Of a stretch of 45,320 bases of DNA, positions 33,141 through 40,085 are shown piece by piece. Numbering within the stretch: position 1 is the first letter of the stretch; every line of letters starts with the position of its first letter. The notes below the pieces were generated by a model that was not told where the DNA came from, did not search any database, and worked only from the letters and a program-made list of their open reading frames with translations. The DNA lies in the NCBI GenBank assembly GCA_003694635.1, contig RFKQ01000078.1, positions 1-45,320 on the forward strand, in the 5' to 3' direction. The stretch is from Planctomycetota bacterium (GTDB lineage: Bacteria > Planctomycetota > J132). A program made the position numbers and the translations under genes.

Positions 33141-34865
33141 TTAGCGCACATCGGGAGTTTCGTCTGAGAGGAAGGTTTTGACATACTCCGTTACTTCAGT
33201 TTCTAGCTTCTTCTCCAGTTCTTGATCGATCCCATTTTTCTTCTGAATATCTTCGTAAATTTCGCTGTGGGTATCTTTAATAAAGGCGAGGAATTTGTTG
33301 GCAAATTCTTGGATGCGCTCCACAGGTATATTATCGAGGTAGCCTTGGTTGCCTACGTAGATGATTAAGATTTGTTCTGCGACGTTCATCGGCTGGTACT
33401 GGGGTTGTTTTAGGATCTCTATCATCCGCGCTCCGCGATCAAGAGCGGCCTGTGAGGCTTTGTCCAGTTCTGTTCCAAGCTGGGCAAAGGCTTCCAGTTC
33501 CCGGTAAGCTGCTAGTGCTAGGCGCAAGCCCCCGGCGACTTTTTTGTCCTTCATTCCCCAAACTTGGGCGTTTCCGCCCACCCGGGAGACCGATATTCCC
33601 ACATCGATCGCTGGCCGCACCCCTGCGAAGAAGAGATCGGGCTGGAGGTAGATTTGCCCATCTGTAATGGAGATAACGTTGGTAGGAATATAGGCCGAGA
33701 CTTCTCCCTCTTGGGTTTCGATGATGGGTAGAGCGGTGAGGCTTCCGCCTTTGGTGTAGAGTTCTTTGCCTTTGTCTTTGAGTTTTTCTTTGGGGATGCC
33801 GGTCAGTTTAGAGAATTCTTCGATTTTTTTCTCCTCATCCTCCCCGGGCCTTGCTGAAAGCCGATGGCCAAGCAAGGCAGCGTTGGAAATACCAGCCTTA
33901 AGAAGGGCGTCTTTATATTCTTCTTTGATTTTATCCTGCAGGCGAACCCCTCGCTCTAGCAACCTGGAGTGGCAGTAGAAAATGTCGCCAGGGTAGGCTT
34001 CTCGGCCCGGCGGACGGCGCATCAACAAAGAGAGCTGGCGATACGCCTGAGCTTGTTTGGTGAGGTCATCATAGACCACCAGAGTATCCTTATCGTGTTC
34101 GTACATAAAATACTCCGCCATGGCTGTACCGGCGTAGGGGGCAATGTACTGCATAGGTGCGGGGCTAGAGGAGCTGGAAGCGACCACGATGGTGTAGTCC
34201 ATCGCTCCGTGTTTGCGGAGGGTTTCCACCACGGAGGCGATGGTGGATTCTTTTTGCCCAATGGCCACATAGACGCAGATCACCTCTTCGCCTTTGGGAT
34301 TATTTTTTTGGTTGATGATGGTATCGATGGCGATGGCGGTTTTGCCTGTTTTTCTATCGCCAATGATCAGTTCCCGCTGCCCTCGTCCGATGGGGATCAT
34401 TGCATCGATGGCCTTAATTCCCGTTTGTAGGGGTTGGTTGACGGGTCTTCGCTCAGCGATTCCGGCGGCTTTTCGCTCCACGGGGTAGTATTTTTCTGAG
34501 GTGATCGGGCCTTTTCCATCGAGAGGTTGGCCGAGGGAGTCGACCACTCGTCCTAGCAAAGCCTCTCCCACTGGCACAGAGAGCACTCGACCGGTGGGTT
34601 TGACGCTCATTCCTTCTCTAAGTTTTGTGTAGTCGCCGAGTAGAATGGCGCCGATATTTTGGACTTCTAGGTTAAAGACCACGCCGAAAACCCCGTTTTC
34701 AAACTCCAGTAGTTCCCCGGCCATAGCTTCGCTTAGCCCGTAGATACGGGCGATACCATCTCCTACTTCTAGGACTTTGCCTACTTGGGAGACTTCGAGT
34801 TTTTCCGAGTATTGTTCTATTTGTTCTTTGAGAATGGTGGTGATTTCGCCTATATCAAATTTCAT
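33141..34865 (-). CDS. atpA: F1Fo ATP synthase alpha subunit with an internal insertion of about 60 residues
   Basis: The non-catalytic nucleotide-binding alpha subunit. It is 574 residues long, about 60 more than E. coli (513). Walker A GDRKTGKT is at 169-176, the [15 protein letters not shown] block at 263-277, and the arginine finger in VSRVGG at R428. The extra length lies between CHSRLLER (ending about 305) and [13 protein letters not shown] (from about 373), where most alpha subunits have only 8-10 residues. The insert contains [12 protein letters not shown] and a charged, helical [19 protein letters not shown]. It starts by overlapping the atpH stop by 11 bases. All catalytic-interface residues I can check are kept, so it should assemble normally. 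Confidence 0.96.
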   Translation of the reverse strand: MKFDIGEITTILKEQIEQYSEKLEVSQVGKVLEVGDGIARIYGLSEAMAGELLEFENGVFGVVFNLEVQNIGAILLGDYTKLREGMSVKPTGRVLSVPVGEALLGRVVDSLGQPLDGKGPITSEKYYPVERKAAGIAERRPVNQPLQTGIKAIDAMIPIGRGQRELIIGDRKTGKTAIAIDTIINQKNNPKGEEVICVYVAIGQKESTIASVVETLRKHGAMDYTIVVASSSSSPAPMQYIAPYAGTAMAEYFMYEHDKDTLVVYDDLTKQAQAYRQLSLLMRRPPGREAYPGDIFYCHSRLLERGVRLQDKIKEEYKDALLKAGISNAALLGHRLSARPGEDEEKKIEEFSKLTGIPKEKLKDKGKELYTKGGSLTALPIIETQEGEVSAYIPTNVISITDGQIYLQPDLFFAGVRPAIDVGISVSRVGGNAQVWGMKDKKVAGGLRLALAAYRELEAFAQLGTELDKASQAALDRGARMIEILKQPQYQPMNVAEQILIIYVGNQGYLDNIPVERIQEFANKFLAFIKDTHSEIYEDIQKKNGIDQELEKKLETEVTEYVKTFLSDETPDVR

Positions 34866-35412
34866 ATCGCTTCTCCATTAAAATTTTTTTCCACGTATCG
34901 AGACGTTGGCGGACTGAGCCATTGATTTGGGTATCTTCGATTTGGAGGATCATTCCACCGAGGATATCCGGTTGGACTTTATGATCTAGGATGACGGTTT
35001 TTCCCGTTTTTTGCTGGACGGTTTGGGTGATTTTTTGGATAACGTCTTCTTCTGTTTTTCGAGCGGTGATGGCTTTGACATGAAGGCGTCCTTCTTCCTT
35101 GTCCAAAAGGGCTTTGTACTGTTGGAGAATCGAGGGGAAGAGGGAAAATCTACGGTTTTGGGCCAGCACTTTGAGAAAGTTTAGGAATAGGGAGGAGGCT
35201 TGTGTTTTTTGAAACGTGCGCTGGATCACTTGAATTTTCTCGGAGGCGGGGATATGGGGGGCCTCAAAAAAAATCCGAATGGATTCTTGTTGCTGAAGGA
35301 GAGTAAAAAAGGCTTGGAGCTCTTCTTCCAGCTGATGGAGAAGGTTATGCTTTTTGGCAAGGTCAAAAAGGGCTTCTGAGTAGGGCTTAGATAGCGCTTG
35401 TATTTGTTCCAT
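34855..35412 (-). CDS. atpH: F1Fo ATP synthase delta subunit
   Basis: The peripheral-stalk delta (OSCP) subunit, 185 residues. It has an N-terminal six-helix domain ([16 protein letters not shown], then [21 protein letters not shown]) and a C-terminal domain with the family's [23 protein letters not shown] signature. It overlaps atpA by 11 bases and lies 111 bases after atpF, a gap that contains a stem-loop and a TTGACA box. Confidence 0.94.
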   Translation of the reverse strand: MEQIQALSKPYSEALFDLAKKHNLLHQLEEELQAFFTLLQQQESIRIFFEAPHIPASEKIQVIQRTFQKTQASSLFLNFLKVLAQNRRFSLFPSILQQYKALLDKEEGRLHVKAITARKTEEDVIQKITQTVQQKTGKTVILDHKVQPDILGGMILQIEDTQINGSVRQRLDTWKKILMEKRYEI

Positions 35413-35481
35413 GGTGAATTCTCGTTTTTAAAATTACGATAAAATCTGGCAAAGGGCAGAATTTTGTCAATTTTTTTAGAG

Positions 35482-35515
35482 AAGAGGACAGGGCGCCAAG
35501 AAAAATGGTCCTCTT
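35482..35515 (-). promoter_or_regulatory. Stem-loop between atpF and atpH
   Basis: AAGAGGAC (minus strand, 35515-35508) pairs perfectly with GTCCTCTT (35489-35482) across an 18-base loop, directly after the atpF stop. A run of seven A bases, not T, follows, so it does not look like a terminator. A consensus TTGACA lies just downstream at 35470-35465 but has no good -10 partner. It may be an mRNA processing or stability element. Confidence 0.45.
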
Positions 35516-35523
35516 AGGTAAAT

Positions 35524-36096
35524 TTAGTTTTTTTGGTACTCTTCTAAAACTTTTCCAATGAGTTTTTTATCCTCTTCTGAGGAAAGGGTGCGCTCGAGTA
35601 TTTTTTCCGCAAGCTGAGTGGAGAGCTGCACGGCCAAACTCCAAAGTTCCTCTTTGGCTTGCTTGGTGGCTAGCTCAATTTCTTTTTGAGCTTGAGACTT
35701 AAGATTTTCCGCTTCTTTTTTGGCCTGGTCGGTGATTTTTTGGCGGACTTTTTCTGCATCTTGTTTTCCCTCTTCCACAATTTGCATGGCTTCCTGCTTG
35801 GCAAGTTCGACTTTTTTCTGATACTCTTCCATAAGCTCAAGGGCTTTTTGGTGTTTTTCTTCCGCTTCTTTGATTTTATTTTCAATGTATTGGGATCGCT
35901 TTTCCAGCTGTTGAATCAGGGGACCCCAAGCGAACTTTTTTAGAACGAGCAACAGAAAAACAAAGGTGATGATCGTCCAGATAGCAAGTCCTGGATTGGG
36001 TTGCAATAGAGCGCTTGAGCTCCCACCCTCCCCGGCGAACACAAATGCGCCAAAGAAAAGAAAAACACAGCTTAGGGCAATTGCTTTTTTGCTCAT
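35524..36096 (-). CDS. atpF: F1Fo ATP synthase b subunit with N-terminal signal peptide
   Basis: The peripheral-stalk b subunit (190 residues). It begins with a signal-peptide-like segment (MSKKAIALSCVFLFFGAFVFAGEGG). A short linker and the true membrane span (PGLAIWTIITFVFLLLVLKKFAWGPL) follow, then a long charged coiled coil ending at LSSEEDKKLIGKVLEEY. A cleaved leader on subunit b is known from several non-proteobacterial lineages, including planctomycetes, and may help orient the N terminus. An AAGGAAAG site precedes the ATG. It is single, with no b-prime subunit. Confidence 0.94.
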   Translation of the reverse strand: MSKKAIALSCVFLFFGAFVFAGEGGSSSALLQPNPGLAIWTIITFVFLLLVLKKFAWGPLIQQLEKRSQYIENKIKEAEEKHQKALELMEEYQKKVELAKQEAMQIVEEGKQDAEKVRQKITDQAKKEAENLKSQAQKEIELATKQAKEELWSLAVQLSTQLAEKILERTLSSEEDKKLIGKVLEEYQKN

Positions 36097-36175
36097 GATT
36101 TTTGGCTTTCCTTTTTGGTTAAATTCTAATCCTTTTCTCCGCTTCTCTCTATCTTTATGGATTTGTGGAGAGATA

Positions 36176-36219
36176 CTCTTGGGCAGCGCGAATTTCTGAG
36201 CTTTCTAGCCGCCCAAGAG
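36176..36219 (-). promoter_or_regulatory. Stem-loop between atpE and atpF
   Basis: CTCTTGGGC (36219-36211) and GCCCAAGAG (36184-36176) form a perfect nine-base stem just after atpE, with no T run behind it. In other bacteria intercistronic structures next to atpE help set the high c-subunit yield. A similar role here is inference. Confidence 0.5.
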
Positions 36220-36239
36220 AGTCGTAGAGAAGTGGAGGC

Positions 36240-36575
36240 TTAGCGAACTTTGGCCACCTTCGTATTGTCCACTTTCTGCTCCAGTACCTTTTGGGAAATA
36301 CTTGGCTTTTGCTTGGTTTCCACCACCGAGGGTTTGGCGCCCAAGTAGATAAGCAGGCAAATCACACAGGCAAACAGAGCAACCCCTTCGATAAGGGCTG
36401 CGGTAAGCACCATAGCGCCGTAGACATCGCCTTTGACTTCCGGCTGTCTTGCCATGCTCTCCACCGAAGAAGCGGCCAGACGGCCAATTCCCAATCCGGC
36501 ACCGATCGCGGCAATTCCTGCTCCCAGCCCAGCACCTAAAAGTCCAAGATTGCTTGTCACAATGCTCTCGAACAT
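36240..36575 (-). CDS. atpE: F1Fo ATP synthase c subunit (proton type) with C-terminal extension
   Basis: The rotor-ring c subunit, 111 residues against about 75-85 usually. Helix 1 is the glycine-rich GAGLGAGIAAIGAGLGIG, the polar loop is ARQPEVKGD, and helix 2 carries the ion-binding glutamate in TAALIEGVALFACVICLLIYL. The Na-type ligands are absent: the helix 1 glutamine is I, and the E-S-T pattern is E-G-V. Proton coupling is therefore expected. A hydrophilic tail of about 32 residues (after GAKPSVV) extends beyond helix 2 and would face the periplasmic side, which is unusual. Confidence 0.95.
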   Translation of the reverse strand: MFESIVTSNLGLLGAGLGAGIAAIGAGLGIGRLAASSVESMARQPEVKGDVYGAMVLTAALIEGVALFACVICLLIYLGAKPSVVETKQKPSISQKVLEQKVDNTKVAKVR

Positions 36576-36637
36576 AATAATTCTCCTTTTTTGGCATAAA
36601 CAAATTTAAACTTTTTCCAATTCATTCCATCCATCAT

Positions 36638-37432
36638 TTAGTGAGAAGGATGAGTCATCATTCCTAGGAAAACCGCTGTCAAAAAAGTGAAAACAAACGC
36701 CTGTAAAAAGGCCACAAACAGCTCTAGGCATCCAATGGCCACACAAATCGCCACCGAAAAAATCCCAACACCATATCCCACCACTTCTCCGTAAGATTTG
36801 AAGATAAACGGAAGGCTTAAAAAGCCCAAAATCACAATATGACCCGCCAGCATATTGGCAAAAAGACGCACCGCCAACGCCATGGTTTTCGCTCCCCACC
36901 CCAGCACCTCCACCACAAACATCATTGGCCACAACCAGCCAGGTACTTGGGGTACCAAGGCATGGAGATACCCCCGAGGACCATGCTTGAGAAAGGCAGA
37001 GATTTTGATGATCACCAAAGCGCTAACCGCTAGGGTACCGGTCACAATGATATTTCCCGTAGCTGTCGCCCCAAACGGTATCAAACCCAAAAGATTGCAA
37101 AAGAGTATAAAAAAGAAAAATGTCCAAAGAATTGGCAAATAGGTGTTGGTGTCCTCATGTAAATACGGTTTTGCCACAAAGTCCCTTAAAAACTCGCAAA
37201 TGGCCTCAAAAAAATTGCGCCATCCCCGGGGAACCATCGACTCCTTCCGCGCGATGGAGATAAAGATAATCAACATAAGAGCCGCAGCAATCCACATAAA
37301 TAGAACATGCTTGGTGATGGACATATCTAGTCCAAAGATTTCCAACTTGGGTAGAGAAATATGCCAGTGGAAGATCTCTAACTTATCTCCATCCGCAACA
37401 TGGTGAATCATATCGATTTTATCGCCAGCCAT
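36638..37432 (-). CDS. atpB: F1Fo ATP synthase a subunit
   Basis: The stator subunit with the ion half-channels (264 residues). It has a hydrophilic N terminus, about five or six membrane spans, NLLGLIPFGATATGNI with the expected asparagine/proline turn, and the essential arginine in MALAVRLFANMLAGH. The C-terminal helix ELFVAFLQAFVFTFLTAVFLGMM is typical. It is preceded by two small membrane-protein genes and followed by atpE after 62 bases. Confidence 0.95.
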   Translation of the reverse strand: MAGDKIDMIHHVADGDKLEIFHWHISLPKLEIFGLDMSITKHVLFMWIAAALMLIIFISIARKESMVPRGWRNFFEAICEFLRDFVAKPYLHEDTNTYLPILWTFFFFILFCNLLGLIPFGATATGNIIVTGTLAVSALVIIKISAFLKHGPRGYLHALVPQVPGWLWPMMFVVEVLGWGAKTMALAVRLFANMLAGHIVILGFLSLPFIFKSYGEVVGYGVGIFSVAICVAIGCLELFVAFLQAFVFTFLTAVFLGMMTHPSH

Positions 37433-37487
37433 AGGGGAATTTCCTCTCCAGTTAAAAATTTATCTACCACGAACTCAAAGGATACAC

Positions 37488-37922
37488 CTATTGTTGGGTT
37501 TTCAATGGTTTAAGATAAATAAGGAAAAAATACGTCTCTACAAAAAGAAAAATAAAATACCAAAATAACCCCCAAAGCAACAGCTCCTCGTAAGGCAAGG
37601 AAAGGCAAAATATTCCCAAAAGCATCCCTGCCAAAACCATTCCCATACGGAGAAAATTCACCAAAGAAAAAATCAACAATTTTTTGGAAAAAAACTTCAC
37701 GCCTACGCGTACACACAAAAGCACCACTCCAGCCGTAACAATATGGATGAAAAAAGCTACCCAAAACGGAGAAGTGAACACCGCGCTTGAGCTTTCATAA
37801 AATCCATAAAAAGATTTTTTATTTTCTAAATTTTCTAGAACCTTATCAAACTTCCTCCCGCTGGAGGAAGAAAAAAAATAACCACCGTCCATTCCCAAAA
37901 AGACAAGGCGACAGGTATGCAA
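37488..37922 (-). CDS. AtpI-like membrane protein of the ATP synthase operon
   Basis: A 144-residue membrane protein with about four spans (FWVAFFIHIVTAGVVLLCV, LLIFSLVNFLRMGMVLAGMLL, LSLPYEELLLWGLFW, YFIFLFVETYFFLIYL). Its place between atpZ and atpB and its topology fit AtpI/ATP synthase subunit I, which assists c-ring assembly or ion uptake in other bacteria, but sequence similarity is not obvious by eye. The start is uncertain. The frame opens at TTG (37922) close behind AAGGGGG; an in-frame ATG at 37892 (MDGGYFF) lacks a well-spaced ribosome site. Confidence 0.6.
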   Translation of the reverse strand: MHTCRLVFLGMDGGYFFSSSSGRKFDKVLENLENKKSFYGFYESSSAVFTSPFWVAFFIHIVTAGVVLLCVRVGVKFFSKKLLIFSLVNFLRMGMVLAGMLLGIFCLSLPYEELLLWGLFWYFIFLFVETYFFLIYLKPLKTQQ

Positions 37923-37929
37923 AACCCCC

Positions 37930-38124
37930 TTATTGACGAGGTGAGAGTTCCTTCACCAGTTGATATAATCCAACTCCAAATCCCACAAAAGTTCCCAAAA
38001 TGGTGCAAAATGGAGAACTTTCCCACCATTGGTCGCCTACATACCCAAGGGCTGCAAAAAGCAAAATCTTAATGGCAAACTCTGTAGGCAAATGAAACCA
38101 ACGAAGGAAATTTTGCATATCCAT
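37930..38124 (-). CDS. atpZ: AtpZ/AtpI-type small membrane protein
   Basis: A 64-residue protein with two membrane spans in an AtpZ-like hairpin (TEFAIKILLFAALGYVGDQW, then SPFCTILGTFVGFGVGLYQLVKEL). The family pattern is GYLLDRWLGTSPWFLLVGLLLGxxAGFYNLYR. In other bacteria AtpZ works with AtpI in c-ring handling. It is the first gene of the ATP synthase operon, about 80 bases after its promoter, and has no strong ribosome site; ATGs at codons 1 and 3 are both possible. Confidence 0.75.
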   Translation of the reverse strand: MDMQNFLRWFHLPTEFAIKILLFAALGYVGDQWWESSPFCTILGTFVGFGVGLYQLVKELSPRQ

Positions 38125-38210
38125 GCCCGAGTGTTATAGAACTAGAAAAAAGCTTGACTCTCACCTGAGCTAGCTAAGGCATTTTATGCTTAGATAGGTA
38201 TTAAAGCGGC

Positions 38211-38238
38211 TTTATACCATTTTTTTTTCCCTTGTCAA
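38211..38238 (-). promoter_or_regulatory. Sigma70-type promoter of the ATP synthase operon
   Basis: A perfect TTGACA (38238-38233) and TATAAA (38216-38211) on the minus strand are separated by 16 bases, about 85 bases before atpZ. The -35 box lies within the small palindrome CCTTGACAAGG. This is the only strong promoter-like pair upstream of the operon. Confidence 0.75.
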
Positions 38239-38267
38239 GGGATGATTTTGGAAAATTATCAAAAAAT

Positions 38268-40085
38268 TTAGATTTCTTCCTCGTAGGGAAATTGGCTGTG
38301 GTACTTTATCGCGAGGATAAAAATATTCTCCCGGCTTCTTTTGGAGTGAAATTTAGAGAATTTTTCCATAAATTTATCTCTAAAATATTCCGCTTCATGT
38401 CGCCCATAGCGCTGCATAAGCTCATACAATCTCTGCTTGCCAAAAGAAACCCCCCGGTCGTCCTTCGCCTGGAGGATCCCCTTGCTATGGAGGATAATCA
38501 AATCCTCCTTCTTCAAGCGCACTCGCAACTCCCCTAGCTCCCGCTCGTCCTGCTGACCACCCTCCAGCGAAAATCCCTCGCTTCCCTTGGGCTGCAGCAG
38601 ATGAAAGTACCGATTGCGCAGCGGATTCAACAACGCCAACGGATGATGGTTCACCTGACAAAGGCGCAACACCTCCTTCTCCACATCCAAAATCAAATAG
38701 GATAAACTCAAAGGTATCGAAAGCTTTGTCCAAATATTTTTATGAAAAAGCAAAACAAATTCCTTAGGAGAAGTCAGCTTTGGACCCTCTACTTGAATAA
38801 ACTCCTTCATCTGATGCACAAGCTGCTTTGCTATCGCTCTTTGAAGCTGAATGGCCAAAATCCCCACCTGCCGAGAGGAAATAGGTATAAAATCCAAAAA
38901 ATCCACATCCTCCGAGCTCTTGGTCTCATAAACATACTGAAACTCCAACGACTCCACCTCCGGCATCAAAGGTAGAACGTCCAAATGGCTAATGGTGGCC
39001 TTAAACTCGCTCGTGGTGGCAAATTCCTCCCGGACACCATCTTGCGGAGAGGTGCTCTCGGCAGATGTAGCTGATGAGACTGTTGCTTCCTCTTCCTCGA
39101 CAAACACCGCCTCCAAAGCGTCCTCGGAAAGGAAATTCTCCAAGGTGTCCGCGGCTTGAGTAAAGACATTTTGCAGCTGGCGCTCTGAGATCAAGGGCAC
39201 AGCTTCCAAATCATCCTCGTCATCTACCTGAGTTTCCGCAAACTCTATCCCCTGGTTGGTCTCAAATAACTCTGGCTTCCTTTTCAAGGTCTCCTGTACA
39301 GAAGGAATGGAAATGGTCGTGATTTTACTCCCGCTTTTTTTCGGGCCGGCAGAGGAAGCCGAGGGCGACTTTGGACTAGGGCTGGATTGGGGAAAAAACT
39401 TCTCCCACTGAAACTTAGAACACGCCGATAGCAAATGATGAGCGATTTGAGTAGGAACGTTCACAGACAACGCCAACGGATTGGTTACATCGATATGACC
39501 AAGAGACGTTTGACAAAACACGCATATCCATTCCCCCCGCCTGCCAGAAACCTTCCATTTTGGATTGGTCTGCAGATTCTTTTTGACTACCCCTACAAGA
39601 ATTTGGACTTTGTTTTCGTAGGCGATGATCTTTCGAAGGTAGTCCTCGGACTTGATTCCCCCCTTTTTATAACCAAAGCACTGCTGCAAATGCTTGACCA
39701 CTTCCTTGAGAAAGGCCCGCTTTTTTAAGGTGGTGATCTCTGTAGGCTGAGCGCAATAAGGACAATACCACCGCTTCTGGCGATCCCTTAGGTTCCAAAG
39801 GGGCTTGTCAATCTCCGCTTTGAGCATCTGGTGGGTTTTAATCTGAAAAATCCGATGCTTTAACTCCTTGGTGGAAAGCTCCTCGCCTCCAGAAGCTGGG
39901 CACTCTTTGAGAAGATGGCGCATCACCCGAATGGCCGGGTCGGGATAGCGATCGTATTTTTCCACTCCCACCTCCGCGCAGTAAGGACAGATCCAGTTCC
40001 GGTTGCAGAAAACCTGCCAATTGGCCTTGCTCTCAAGATTTTTGATAACCTTTAGCCGAAAATTTTCCGTATTTTTCGATGCCAT
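38268..40085 (-). CDS. Zinc-knuckle protein with degenerate SpoIIE/PP2C-like domain (probable pseudophosphatase)
   Basis: A 605-residue paralogue of the gene upstream. The N-terminal third has three W-x-C-P-Y-C ... H-x(3-4)-C knuckles (the first is C33, C36, H57, C62; the third has C-V-F-C instead of C-P-x-C). An acidic, serine-rich linker follows (about 245-375). The C-terminal domain (about 375-600) follows the neighbour's SpoIIE-like phosphatase strand by strand, but metal ligands are gone. The neighbour's GD-F becomes DFLDF, GDISGHG becomes IQLQRAIA, TDG becomes SKG, and REDDMT becomes SRENIFI. It is therefore probably inactive and may act as a regulator or decoy. The ATG at 40085 lies inside the upstream gene (53-base overlap) behind GGGGAG. 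It is the last gene of its operon. Confidence 0.7.
   Translation of the reverse strand: MASKNTENFRLKVIKNLESKANWQVFCNRNWICPYCAEVGVEKYDRYPDPAIRVMRHLLKECPASGGEELSTKELKHRIFQIKTHQMLKAEIDKPLWNLRDRQKRWYCPYCAQPTEITTLKKRAFLKEVVKHLQQCFGYKKGGIKSEDYLRKIIAYENKVQILVGVVKKNLQTNPKWKVSGRRGEWICVFCQTSLGHIDVTNPLALSVNVPTQIAHHLLSACSKFQWEKFFPQSSPSPKSPSASSAGPKKSGSKITTISIPSVQETLKRKPELFETNQGIEFAETQVDDEDDLEAVPLISERQLQNVFTQAADTLENFLSEDALEAVFVEEEEATVSSATSAESTSPQDGVREEFATTSEFKATISHLDVLPLMPEVESLEFQYVYETKSSEDVDFLDFIPISSRQVGILAIQLQRAIAKQLVHQMKEFIQVEGPKLTSPKEFVLLFHKNIWTKLSIPLSLSYLILDVEKEVLRLCQVNHHPLALLNPLRNRYFHLLQPKGSEGFSLEGGQQDERELGELRVRLKKEDLIILHSKGILQAKDDRGVSFGKQRLYELMQRYGRHEAEYFRDKFMEKFSKFHSKRSRENIFILAIKYHSQFPYEEEI

Noticed and set aside
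36300-36560. Sodium-coupled ATP synthase, considered because of the ARQPE loop in subunit c
   Set aside because: The sodium ligands are absent: isoleucine replaces the helix 1 glutamine and G-V replaces S-T after the helix 2 glutamate.
38230-38245. CCCTTGACAAGGG as a terminator of the zinc-knuckle phosphatase operon
   Set aside because: On the coding strand it is followed by A bases, not T bases, the stem is only five pairs, and it contains the -35 box of the atp promoter.
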